From contig NW_027395284.1 of the NCBI RefSeq assembly GCF_027580225.2, forward strand, positions 1,755,478 to 1,819,477: DNA of 64,000 bases, in the 5' to 3' direction. The position numbers were made by a program, and so were the translations under genes. Positions within the stretch are counted from its first letter, which is position 1; every line of letters starts with the position of its first letter. Source of the DNA: Misgurnus anguillicaudatus. Lineage: Eukaryota > Chordata > Actinopteri > Cypriniformes > Cobitidae. The notes below the pieces were generated by a model. It was not told the DNA's origin and made no database searches. It worked only from the letters and a program-made list of their open reading frames with translations. This document shows positions 1 to 9,206 of this stretch, in pieces.

Positions 1-2042
1 TGTAATTGAAAATAAATAATAATTAATTCTAAAGAAATAAGAAGTAAAATGTGTAAGTATTCCTCAAAATGTGCTTTGGACCAAGACCCCGTTCATCACA
101 GCAAACGGGAGCAGACCCGAATAGGTATGTCTAGTTGTTTTATTTAAAATGTCCAGCCGTCTGTAAATTCATGTTTGGAAGAAAAAAGTAAATTAAGGTC
201 TGTCTTGCTGTTATTGTCTTGTTTTCTAGTAAATATCTGACAATTCTTAAATCGAGATGCATTTACTTGTTACGCAAAGTGGCTTAAGATGTTATGTATT
301 GTAATAATTGAAATAAATTACAAAAATCAACAGGTTTATATTTAAAACAAGTAAAAATATCTGCCGGCGGGGTAAGAAAAATAAACTTAATTTCAGTTTC
401 AACTGAATTCAATAATAAACTCAATTTAGGTTTATTTCCCTTAACCCACTGGCATATATTTTTACTTGATTTAGGCCTTAACCTATTACATTTTAGAATT
501 GATTTCAGTAAACAAGACTTAAAATCTAAGCCACTTTGCTTAACAAGAAAATGCATCTCGATTTAAGAATTATTTTTTTACTCGAAAACAGGAAAAAAGT
601 AGCAAGTAAACGAACAGATTTGGATGTTTAACTTCTTCCACCCTGAAGCTATTTTGGGGATTTTCGCCTGGATTTGGCCTACCCAATTTCAAAAGCTTCC
701 CATACCCACATGCAGAGGTTTACATACAAATGTTTGGTATCATTTTACAGGAAACCCTTTGAAATTACATAAAACACTGTTGAAAGTGCTAAACATGGTT
801 GTATGTGATGTCAGTCCTCTAATAAACACAAAAATAAATAGGCGCTTTTTGATGTTTTTTTTCTAAAGTTTTTATTTAAAAGTGTATAACTCTGGCCCTG
901 AGTGCCTCAGCTCCCTGCAGACAGTTTTGTTTGATTCCAGCAATTGCCAGCTTACAGAGGAAAAAAGATTTTTTTCTCTATCATAATCTATGCAAAAGTT
1001 ATTTTACTCCAACTGATGGGAGGAATAATACCCTTTTTGTATACAATTTCTGCCTAAAAACATTTGAAGTGCTCCCATAACCACATACAGTGGAATAAAT
1101 GCAATTGCTTTATATCATTTTAAAGAAAACCCTTTGAAGTTACATAAAAAGCTGCTGTTTGTGACAAATAGTGTTATTTATGTTGTTTTTCATATGATGA
1201 AACACCAAATTTTCTTTTTATATGTTGTAAATACTGCCTCTGATAGTGTATAACTCTGGTTCTGGGTGCTCTAGCAGACTGCAGACAGTTCTGGTTGTTA
1301 CCAGCAGCAGACAGTAAACACCCAAAAAAAGAATGATCTCTTTAGCATGTCGCATTTAAAAGTTATTTTCATTTTACTGAAGTGTCCGAAAATACATTTT
1401 TCATATAAATATTAATTTTTTGTTTTGGACATATAATAAATAACAAGGGATTATTCATGCACACAACCTAAGAAAATGCTGTGAATGGACTCATTTTTTA
1501 GAGTAGGACCTAAGAGAAAAGATGGTGTATCATTTGTGGCTATATGTGCTATCTGAGGCAGTCCACACTCAATTATCCCATATGTTTACAAAAGACGGTT
1601 TTTTACCTTATTATTCATTCAACTATTGTTGGATATGTGTTGATAATAGAACAAAAATAACGCTGTAGCCTTATTCCTGAGAATGAGAGCTTTCATTTGA
1701 TATAAGACTTGCCCATGTTTGTCATACTTGAAAAATATGAAATATGTGAATATTAAATCATATAAAAAATTATGGGGGGGGGGGGTGATAGTGTAAATTA
1801 AGTGTAAATAACTTTCTTACAGTAAAAGATTTCTCAAAGTGATGCATATCTGGAGAAAGTAGAGAGTCTAAGCTTTCAAACAGTATCTCATATGTGTTAC
1901 TGGGGTCCATGGTGGACCATTAAAGATTAAAAGAATATTTTATTTGAGTCAAAATACGAAATTTTGTACCCGGGACTGGGTCCTCAGGGTTTAAGAGGTT
2001 AAAACACTTAAACACTTTTTTCACTCTACCCTTCATATTACA
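1..2042 (+). repeat. Block D1, right part, interrupted by a TTAA element
   Basis: Right portion of the ~2.1 kb D block, whose left part lies before the window. Positions 243-570 form a foldback: the left arm starts ATTCTTAAATCGAGATGCAT and the right arm is its near-perfect complement. The interior also pairs around the TCTGCCGGCGGGG and CCCACTGGCA segments. This resembles Angel-type fish foldback MITEs, but the family name is uncertain. A short open frame on the minus strand lies wholly inside the foldback and is not a gene. The block ends at CTTCATATTACA, where D1 and D2 diverge. Confidence 0.8.
632..1998. mobile_element. TTAA-flanked non-autonomous DNA transposon (piggyBac-like)
   Basis: Flanked by TTAA at 628-631 and 1999-2002. 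The empty site with a single TTAA is seen in monomers 2, 4 and 5. The ends form a short imperfect terminal inverted repeat: CTTCTTCCACCCTGAAG on the left, and CCTCTTAAACCCTGAGG as the complement of the right end. The interior is AT-rich, has imperfect internal direct repeats (two GTATAACTCTGG segments, near 884 and 1249) and a G run near 1763, and has no transposase frame. TTAA duplication is the hallmark of the piggyBac superfamily; the superfamily call rests on that and not on a transposase. Confidence 0.75.
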
Positions 2043-2588
2043 GCTGTCGAAAAACCACAGCAACGTCGACAGACCTGGAAGCATAGCTGTTTGCTTGTTG
2101 CGTTTAAATGGACATTTGATTTCTTTACCAGCATTGGATTTAGACCATTCAATGAGAATAGTTAACAGCGTTCATTATGATTGATAAGCCCTTAATGGAG
2201 AATGAAGTCTGCATACATTAAAAGCCTTATTTTATTCCAAAATGTATGCGACGAAACTTAAATCACGCAAAATATGAATGGTAACGAGACGTGCTTGTTG
2301 TGTACAGGGAGTGCATTTATTTGTAAACTTTTGCTAAATCAAAATGGTTTATTTTTTATTTGCTTTTTTTACCTGGGTTTTACCAGGTTCGCATTCCGGA
2401 CATTTTTAATCCACAGTGTATGCAGTTATTTAGTAGAAAATGATATGCTGTTTTTTGGTAGAATTTTGTGTGAGCTAAAGAAAGTGATGCCAACCCAGCA
2501 AATACAAAAACGTTATAAAAACGTTTTGTGTTTGCTGGGAATACTTTTATATATTTCGCAGCTATATAATGAATTATAATAACGCACT
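2043..2588 (+). other. Spacer with degenerate exon-like module and 46-bp palindrome
   Basis: No gene is seen. The first part (2044 on) is one of four copies per monomer of a module beginning CTGTCGAAAAACCACAGC after a pyrimidine-rich tract ending ACAG; here the downstream GTAAG-type donor is missing. From about 2243 the sequence is a diverged copy of a segment also found in D (near 3665). Compared with that copy it has extra sequence containing a palindrome at 2494-2539, whose arms are CCCAGCAAATACAAAAACG and CGTTTTGTGTTTGCTGGG. Confidence 0.6.
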
Positions 2589-4654
2589 TAGGCGGAGCAC
2601 ACGGGTTTTTTTTTCGTTCAAAGAAAAAAAGCAGCGTGGCACGAAGGAATGTTTGACTGAAATGGAATTTCGCCCTCTATTTTCCTTACAAACATAAACC
2701 AGAGAGAAGGGCCAGATGGCATCGTGTTGTACCTTGTATTCGGTGATTGAAATCGAAAAAAAATCGAATAGATCTATATATAAACACAATTGTTTTGTTG
2801 AACAGAGACAATGGCGGCATGCTCCAGCGTCGCCTATATGCCCATTTCACAAAATGGCGGCTTTGACCGGAAGTAGGGAAACATTTTACTGTAATGACGG
2901 GGGTCGTTGTCCAAAGTGTGCCCATTTGAAGAAGTACATACACGTTTTACTTCTCATTTCTTTAGACTGAATAATTGTTTCTTATTAATTCCAAAGTATG
3001 TGACGTGATGATCTAATCGTATGTGTTATTCCTCGTTTGCTTGCATGTGTAACCTTTGGTTAAAGGTATGAAAAGGAACCGACTAGGTCACCTGGGTTAT
3101 TTATTCACACAGGAAAATAGATTGAACCCAAGAGAAAAAATAAACAAACAAAAAAGTTACAAAAATATGAAAAGGACCCTGCTGGTTCGGATGGGATTAA
3201 AGACAGAGACGTGACTCTCCAAAAATAGTACAAATTTATTTTTTACAGAAAGTGCTTAAAAATATTTAAAAGATAAAATTTACGGCCCACCGGTTATTTA
3301 CCCACAATTGGAGAGACTAGATTAAATCCACTTTTTAACAGAAGGGACAAACCACACAGCAAATCAGTGCATAGTTCTTAAAAGCAGTGACGAACCAAAA
3401 ATAAACCAAAACACACAAACATACTCTCGCCTTCTGTTTAAGTCTCAAAAACCACCGCTCAGATATTACATGTGGAAATAGTTATATAAATGGTACATAC
3501 ACTTATATACACACGTAAAGAAAGAAAAAAACTGCAGGACAGCAAAATACAGTTAACTCCCGATGACTATTTAAACAGCGTCCAAGCGGCTCACGGAGCA
3601 AAAATACAAAGCCTTTTAGTTTAATAAACTTCCACAAAAAATAAATATCAAATCCTTACGTAAACATGTATGCGACGAGACTTAAATCATGCAAAACATG
3701 AATGGTAACCAGACGTGCTTGTTGTGTACAGGGAGTGCATTTATTTGTAAACTTTTGCTAAATCAAAATGGTTTATTTTTTATTTTACTTTTTTACCTGG
3801 GTTTTTGGGAATACTTTTATATATTTCACAGCTATATAATTGGTTATAATAACGCACTTTTTGTTTATAAGCACGTTGAAATACATTAACACAGGATAAT
3901 GCGGCAACAAATCAAATGTGCATTTAAATGCAACAAGCAAAATAAATAAAGCAAATCCATGCAAGCAAACGAGGAATAAAACACACCGCGATTAGAAAAT
4001 CAGATCGCATACTTTGTAATTGAAAATAAATAATAATTAATTCTAAAGAAATAAGAAGTAAAATGTGTAAGTATTCCTCAAAATGTGCTTTGGACTAAGA
4101 CCCCCTTCATCACAGCAAACGGGAGCAGACCCGAATAGGTATGTCTAGTTATTTTGTTTAAAATTTCCAGCCGTCTGTAAATTCATGTTTGGAAGTTTTT
4201 GTCTTGTTTTCTAGTAAATATCTGACCATTCTTAAATCGAGATGCATTTACTTGTTAAGCAAAGTGGCTTAAGATATTATGTGTTGTAATAATTGAAATA
4301 AATTCTAAAAAGCAACAGGTTTATATTTAAAACAAGTAAAAATATCTGCCGGTGGGGTAAGAAAAATAAACTTAATTTCTGTTCCAACTTAATGCAATAA
4401 TAAACTCAATTTAGGTTTATTTCCCTTAAACCACTGGCATATATTTTTACTTGATTTAGGCCTTAACCTATTACATTTTAGAATTTATTTCAGTAAACAA
4501 GACTTAAAATCTAAGCCACTTTGCTTAAGAAAATGCATCTCGATTTAAGAATTCTTTTTTACTCGAAAACAGGAAAAAAATACAAAGTAAACGAACAGAT
4601 GTGGATGTTTAAAACACTTTAACACTTTTTTTTCACTCTACCCTTCATATTACA
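2589..4654 (+). repeat. Block D2 (monomer 1), directly upstream of U2
   Basis: About 2.07 kb, homologous to D1 at 10673-12770, so each monomer holds two copies. In order it has a motif-rich start (two ATGGCGGC cores, an ETS core), a large imperfect inverted repeat (arms roughly 2876-3047 and 3955-4126) and a foldback at 4228-4552. The last part feeds into the U2 promoter. Short open frames of up to 101 codons occur on both strands, with no recognisable domain and no codon signal, and are treated as chance frames. Confidence 0.8.
2805..2876 (+). promoter_or_regulatory. YY1/ETS-type motif cluster in block D
   Basis: Two YY1-type cores are visible: GACAATGGCGGC, and CAAAATGGCGGC at 2850. An ETS-type ACCGGAAGT follows at 2866, 4 bases beyond the second core. 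A CRE-like TGACGTGATG follows at about 3001. This is the layout of TATA-less housekeeping promoters. The cluster recurs in every D block, for example at 10935-10959. The motifs are seen directly; promoter activity is inferred, and no transcript or strand is established. Confidence 0.35.
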
Positions 4655-4679
4655 TACTACTTCATATTAGAGTTAAATG

Positions 4680-4708
4680 CCCGCTAGCCTCCACCCCGAA
4701 AGCCAGCG
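4680..4708 (+). promoter_or_regulatory. Candidate PSE of U2 (monomer 1)
   Basis: A block starting CCCGCTAGCCTCCACCCC lies at -66 to -38 from the U2 start, the usual place of the proximal sequence element bound by SNAPc. It is conserved upstream of the U2-like gene despite divergence of the surrounding sequence. I see no perfect distal octamer; ATGCATCT at 4533 (-213) is a weak distal candidate. Confidence 0.5.
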
Positions 4709-4745
4709 CCTTCGCCGGCTCCCCTTTGGCTGCGTCTATTGCGGT

Positions 4746-4934
4746 ATCGCTTCTCGGCCTTTTGGCTAAGATCAAGTGTAGTATCTGTTCTTATCAGTTT
4801 AATGTCTGATACGTCTCCTACCCGGGGACTATACGTTAAATGGATTTTTGACCTTCGGAAATGGAAGCGGAGCTTGCTCCTTCCACTCCATGCATCGACG
4901 TGGTATTGCAGTGTTTCCATGAACGGTGCGCTCC
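4746..4934 (+). ncRNA. U2 spliceosomal snRNA, intact (monomer 1)
   Basis: U2 snRNA pairs with the intron branch point and forms part of the catalytic core with U6. The first 56 nt match vertebrate U2 (start ATCGCTTCTCGG), including the branch-point recognition GTAGTA at nt 33-38. The Sm site GGATTTTTGA follows. Differences from human U2 sit mostly in stems and keep pairing: stem IIb is GTCTCC/GGGGAC (human GTCCTC/GAGGAC), and stem IV has GTGG/CCAT. The stem-loop IV core TTGCAGT, which binds U2B''/U2A', is kept. It ends near GGTGCGCTCC, about 189 nt; the exact 3' end is estimated. A 3' box follows. It is transcribed by RNA polymerase II toward U1. Both strands are open, but any protein reading here is a shadow. 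Confidence 0.97.
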
Positions 4935-4953
4935 CCTTCTCGGGGACAAATAA

Positions 4954-4970
4954 GTTAGGTAAAAAACAGA
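4954..4970 (+). terminator. snRNA 3' box of U2 (monomer 1)
   Basis: GTTAGGTAAAAAACAGA fits the snRNA 3' box (GTTT, 0-3 bases, AAARNNAGA) with one change in the GTTT part, and lies about 19 nt after the mature end. It directs Integrator-dependent 3' end formation. Confidence 0.75.
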
Positions 4971-5261
4971 ATTTGTTTCTTTTGTGCGTGAATGACAGAG
5001 TGTTTTTTAATTCGTGTGTTTTAAAAGTGCTGTGTATTCGTTGGCATTATTGGTTTAACGAAAAGCTTGCATGGAAATGAACACGCTGATAACGAAATGT
5101 TTTTGTAATGTATTTAATTATTTTCCTTACAGTTTGCGGAGGTGATACCAGGACGAATTAAACAGCCTCGACACAGCTGAAGGCGCAAGAAAATCGTACG
5201 AGACAGTTTGGGATGTTAAAAACACCTGAAAACTTTTTTTCCACTACCCTTCATACTACAG

Positions 5262-5326
5262 CGGTCGAAAAACCACAGCAACGTCGACACGCCTGGAAGC
5301 ATAGCTGTATTTGTTTAAGACAACGG
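5262..5326 (+). other. Exon-like module b
   Basis: It is preceded by an acceptor-like tract (CTTTTTTTCCACTACCC, then TTCATACTACAG) and ends in ACAACGG followed by GTAAAG, a plausible donor. It is about 65 nt and shares CCACAGCAACGTCGACA and GGAAGCATAGCTGTATTTG with the other modules. Equivalents are at 19937 and 34634 (module b of monomers 2 and 3). No function is known, and splicing is inferred from the signals only. Confidence 0.4.
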
Positions 5327-5557
5327 GTAAAGTATTTTCTTGATTACCTAAATGACTTGCAGTAAGAAAATATTTTAATTTATAATGATAACTCTGTCAT
5401 CATTTATTCATCCTCGTGTTGTTTTCAACCTGTATGCATTCGTATTTTGGAGGTGACACGATGACGACTTAAACATCATCGACACAGCTGAAAAAGCGAA
5501 CGAGACAGATTGGGATGTTCAAAACACCTGAAAACTTTTTTTTTCACTGTACTACAG

Positions 5558-5630
5558 CTGTCGAAGAACCACAGCAACGTCGGCAGATCTGGAAGCATAG
5601 CTGTATTTGTTTAACTCACAACGACAACGG
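5558..5630 (+). other. Exon-like module c
   Basis: This is the best of the modules: an acceptor-like tract TTTTTTTTCACTGTACTACAG, a 73-nt body ending ACAACGG, then the consensus donor GTAAGT. It has no conserved open frame. Equivalents occur in every monomer (for example 20233-20305 in monomer 2). Confidence 0.45.
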
Positions 5631-6010
5631 GTAAGTCATTGAGCCCTTGTGTTTTTATTTATCCACGTTCTAAAATTGCTATGCTTTCGTTGTTTCTCGA
5701 TTGCTCTGTACATTTCTTTGTTTCTATTCCACGTAAAGTTACTTTGTAATAACGAAACGATATATTGAAATGCGCTATTTAAATCCATTTGATTTAAATT
5801 GTTTCACGTTTTTCTCTCTGCACGGTTTAACCGGGCTGGAAACGGAAAATGGGTAGATCTCGAAGAATATTTGGTTTCAGACCTGGCTTCGTGCGCCTTT
5901 CCACCTGGTCACACACAGTAATGAAATGGTAGTCGGACGGCCTTCGGGGGCGCCGTCGATGCGATCGGTCACAGGAAGATGCGGCCGTCTGGCCTCAAAG
6001 GCTGTTGCTC

Positions 6011-6175
6011 ATACTTACCTGGCAGGGGAGATACCATGATCATGAAGGTGGTTCACCCAGGGCGAGGCTCAGCCATTGCACTCCGGTTGTGCTGACCCTT
6101 TGCGAATTCCCCAAATGTGGGAATCTCGACTGCAAAATTTCTGATAGTGGGGGACTGCGTTCGCGCTCTCCCCTG
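6011..6175 (+). ncRNA. U1 spliceosomal snRNA, intact (monomer 1)
   Basis: U1 snRNA base-pairs with 5' splice sites through its 5' end ATACTTACCTG, which is perfect here. Stem-loop I keeps the U1-70K loop (GATCATGAAGG), and stem-loop II keeps the U1A loop ATTGCACTCC. The Sm site is AATTTCTGA, and the end is CGCTCTCCCCTG, giving 165 nt against 164 in human. Differences from human U1 are largely paired changes: AGCC/GGTT in stem II (human ATCC/GGAT) and ATTCCC/GGGAAT in stem III (human TTTCCC/GGGAAA). This supports a functional RNA. It lies about 1.1 kb after U2 on the same strand and has its own 3' box. Antisense and sense open frames over it are shadows. Confidence 0.98.
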
Positions 6176-6183
6176 GCCTTTGT

Positions 6184-6195
6184 GTTAAAAATAGA
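6184..6195 (+). terminator. snRNA 3' box of U1 (monomer 1)
   Basis: GTTAAAAATAGA fits the 3' box, AAARNNAGA exactly plus a shortened GTTT, 9 nt after the U1 end. Confidence 0.75.
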
Positions 6196-7830
6196 TTCGT
6201 TTGTCTTTTTACGGAAAATCCAAGAGACGCCTAACCACGGCACAAGAACGCATTGGTCATCAAAAAGCGGCTATTAAACGACTACATAACTTCTAATAGA
6301 CCGCGAATATGTGTCTAGGCTAAAACAAGGCTTAATTTGGGCTGTCAGTGAAAATCTAATAGACGTTTGACCGTTCCCCAAGTATAGACTGGCCATTAAA
6401 TAGAACCACAATCAAACAGCTACATGTCTAAGAGACATTCAACAAAATAATGCTTAGATGATTCTTTTACTTACAATGTAAGCGGTTCTCAGGAATGGCA
6501 ATCATCCAAACTAATAAATTATAAAGCTTTTAAAAGAAAATGACAACCGTTAAACAACCTAGACAACGTTGGGCAGTACAAAATGCTTAGAAATACAAGA
6601 CAAAACGAAATATTGTACATGAATGTACATTAAAACAAGCCAACAAATCTGCCAATGGGCTAAGACAATTTTTCTTGAATTAGGTGTTTAAATCTAGATT
6701 TGTTTCTAACCCCATTGGCAGATTTATTTGCTTGTTTTAAGCCCAAATTCACTTAAATTTTATGTTTTTTCTCCCGAAAGGCTAGGCTTATTTTCTTATG
6801 TCCTTTTGCTCATCAAAATAATGCATCTTATTTTAAGACTTTTTAGATATTTGCATAGTTAAAAAGGATTTTTTGTGCAATGTATTCATTCATTCGCTAC
6901 CCTTCATACTACAGCTGTCGAAAAACCACAGCAACGTCGACAGACCTGGAAGCAAAGCTGTATTTGTTTAACTTGCAAAGACAACGGGTAAAGTATTTTC
7001 TTGATTACCTAAATGACTTGCAGTAAGAAAATATTTCAATTTATAATAATGATAAATCTGTCATCATTTACTCATCCTCGTGTTGTTTTAAACCTGTATG
7101 CGTTCGTTTTTTCTGATTAACACAAAAGAAGATATTTTGAGGAATGATGGTAAACCCACAGCAGATAGTGACCATTGACTTCCATAGTAGGAATAAAAAA
7201 ATATGATGAAATTTAATAGGTACCATCGACTGTGTGCTAACCATCATTTTTCAAAATATTTTCTTCATCATTTATCACGATACTTCCAAAATATTTTTTT
7301 CCTACTATGGAAGTCAATGATAATGTATTTCATTATTTGCTTTACAAGCCTGAAAATGATAGGTTGGAATCCAGGCGACAGGATTCTATGGTAGTCAAAA
7401 ACAGGCAAACAAGTAAAATAATCACCATTTACTTTTAAAGCATTTTGAAAATTGCTTGCTTATGCTGGGAGTAAAGGTATTTAATGCAGTGCGCATCCTG
7501 TTTAAAAGGTAAGGTATGATTCTTTTAAAGCTGACACATTTGCCACATTAAAATAACAGAAATGTACTGTTTCAACATTTTGGAGCCGGTGTGTCTGTGT
7601 TCTTGGGGCACATCTAAATGTAAGAGCAGAATTGCTTAATATTCTTCTCTATTTCTTGTATAGGTCAATTATGAGTGAAGAACCGTTCACCAAATGAAGA
7701 CCACAGCCAGGTGACGGGATTGTGTGGTAATCACAAACAGGTTGAAAATTGAAGTTCTGTGTGTTCTTTTTGTACTTTATTTCTGCAGGTAAGCACCATA
7801 CCGTAAGCTTCATTCCCTTTATAACAGGCA
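6196..7830 (+). other. U1-to-minisatellite spacer: foldback repeats and module d
   Basis: No gene is seen. In order: degenerate repeat sequence with CTAATAGAC motifs (to ~6480); a 110-bp hairpin at 6631-6740 (TTAAAACAAGC ... GCTTGTTTTAA, with TCTGCCAATGG facing CCATTGGCAGA); exon-like module d at 6915-6987; then a dispersed cyprinid-type repeat from about 7040, beginning near CATCATTTACTCATCCTCG. That repeat holds a foldback: CATTGACTTCCATAGTAGGA at 7173 faces TCCTACTATGGAAGTCAATG at 7299. At 7786 lies CAG followed by GTAAG after a pyrimidine-rich tract. Confidence 0.6.
6915..6987 (+). other. Exon-like module d
   Basis: It is preceded by TTCATACTACAG and ends ACAACGG before GTAAAG, 73 nt, like module c. 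Here the upstream pyrimidine tract is weak (CATTCATTCGCTACCC). Equivalents are at 22770, 36287 and at matching places in monomers 4 and 5. Confidence 0.4.
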
Positions 7831-9206
7831 AGGTTCATACTGTTTTATTCTTTTATACTGTTTTATTTTAAATCATTCAGTAAATGCAAAGTTAAACCGA
7901 TGGTGTTTTTAATCTAGATTTGAAAGTGCCTACTGTTGAAACACATCTGATCTCATCTGAAGCTGATTCCAGCTATACAGGTTCATACTGTTGTATTCTT
8001 TTATACTGTTTTATTCGTACTGTTTTAAATCATTCAGTAAATGCAAAGTTAAACCGATCATACTGTTGTATTCTTTTATACTGTTTTATTCGTACTGTTT
8101 TAAATCATTCAGTAAATGCAAAGTTAAACCGATCATACTGTTGTATTCTTTTATACTGTTTTATTCGTACTGTTTTAAATCATTCAGTAAATGCAAAGTT
8201 AAACCGATGTGTTTTTAATCTAGATTCAAAAGTGTCTTCTGTTGAAACACATCTGATCTCATTTGAAAGCTGATTCCAGCTACAGGTTCATACTGTTGTA
8301 TTCTTTTATACTGTTTTATTCGTTCTGTTTTAAATCATTCAGTAAATGCAAAGTTAAACCGATCATACTGTTGTATTCTTTTATAATGTTTTATTCGTAC
8401 TGTTTATTCAGTAAATGCAAAGTTAAACCGTTGTGTCTTTAATCTAGATTTAAAAGTGCCTACTGTTGAAACACATCTGATCTCATCTGAAAGCTGATTC
8501 CAGCTACAGGTTTATACTGTTGTATTCTTTTATACTGTTTCATTCGTACTGTTTCAAATTCTTCAGTAAATGCAAAGTTAAACCGATGTGTCTTTAAATC
8601 TAGATTTAAAAGTGCCTACTGTTGAAACACATCTGATCTCATCTGAAAGCTGATTCCAGCTACAGGTTCATACTGTTGTATTCTTTTATACTGTTTTATT
8701 CGTACTGTTTTAAATCATTCAGTAAATGCAAAGTTAAACCGATCATACTGTTGTATTCTTTTATACTGTTTTATTCGTACTGTTTTATATTCTTCAGTAA
8801 ATGCAAAGTTAAATCGATGTGTCTTTAATCTAGGTTTAAAAGTGCCCACTGTTGAAACACATCTGATCTCATTTGAAAGCTGATTCCAGCTACAGGTTCA
8901 TACTGTTGTATTCTTTTATACTGTTTCATTCGTACTGTTTTAAATCATTCAGTAAATGCAAAGTTAAACTGATGTGTTTTTAATCTAGGTTTAAAAGTGC
9001 CTACTGTTGAAACACATCTGATCTCATCCGAAAGCTGATTCCAGCTACAGGTTCATACTGTTGTATTCTTTTATACTGTTTCATTCGTACTGTTTTAAAT
9101 CATTCAGTAAATGCAAAGTTAAACCGTCGTGTTTTTCATCTAGATTTAAAAGTGTCTACCGTTGAAACACATCTGATCTCTTCTGAAAGCTGATTCCAGC
9201 TCCAGG
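7831..9206 (+). repeat. Minisatellite upstream of the U2-like gene (monomer 1)
   Basis: A tandem array of a ~75-bp unit (CATACTGTTGTATTCTTTTA ... CAGTAAATGCAAAGTTAAAC) in longer units that also carry GTGCCTACTGTTGAAACACA and GCTGATTCCAGCTACAGG. Three perfect 75-bp copies run from 7984 to 8208. Every unit has ATGCAAAG, one base from the octamer ATGCAAAT. The 117-codon frame across it is a translated repeat, because two reading frames stay open at once. Confidence 0.92.

Larger units (their letters stand above)
4971..6010 (+). other. U2-U1 spacer with two exon-like modules and U1 upstream region
   Basis: No protein gene is seen. Two related segments begin near 5130 and 5450 (GCGGAGGTGATACCAGGACG and GGAGGTGACACGATGACGAC), and each leads into an exon-like module (5262 and 5558). 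The last ~200 bp before U1 are GC-richer and conserved in all monomers, ending GGCCTCAAAGGCTGTTGCTC at the U1 start. I could not place the U1 PSE with confidence; TCACACACAGTAATGAAATG near -100 is one candidate. Confidence 0.6.

Noticed and set aside
284..556. 90-codon minus-strand frame repeated in several monomers
   Set aside because: Lies entirely within a foldback MITE, and one base change in monomer 5 abolishes it.
2574..2970. Several 71-101 codon frames on both strands in block D
   Set aside because: Overlapping frames on opposite strands, no domains; repetition across monomers reflects DNA duplication, not coding constraint.
4684..5080. Open frames over the U2 gene on both strands
   Set aside because: Shadows of the U2 RNA gene; the same holds for frames over U1 (6005-6277, 6040-6243).
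7920..8273. 117-codon open frame with a repeated SYCCILLYCFIRTVLNHSVN pattern
   Set aside because: It is the 75-bp minisatellite read in frame (75 is a multiple of three), and a second frame is open in parallel; no protein signal.
7831..9206. CRISPR-like array of spaced repeats
   Set aside because: The units are degenerate, contiguous and contain no unique spacers; the locus is eukaryotic.
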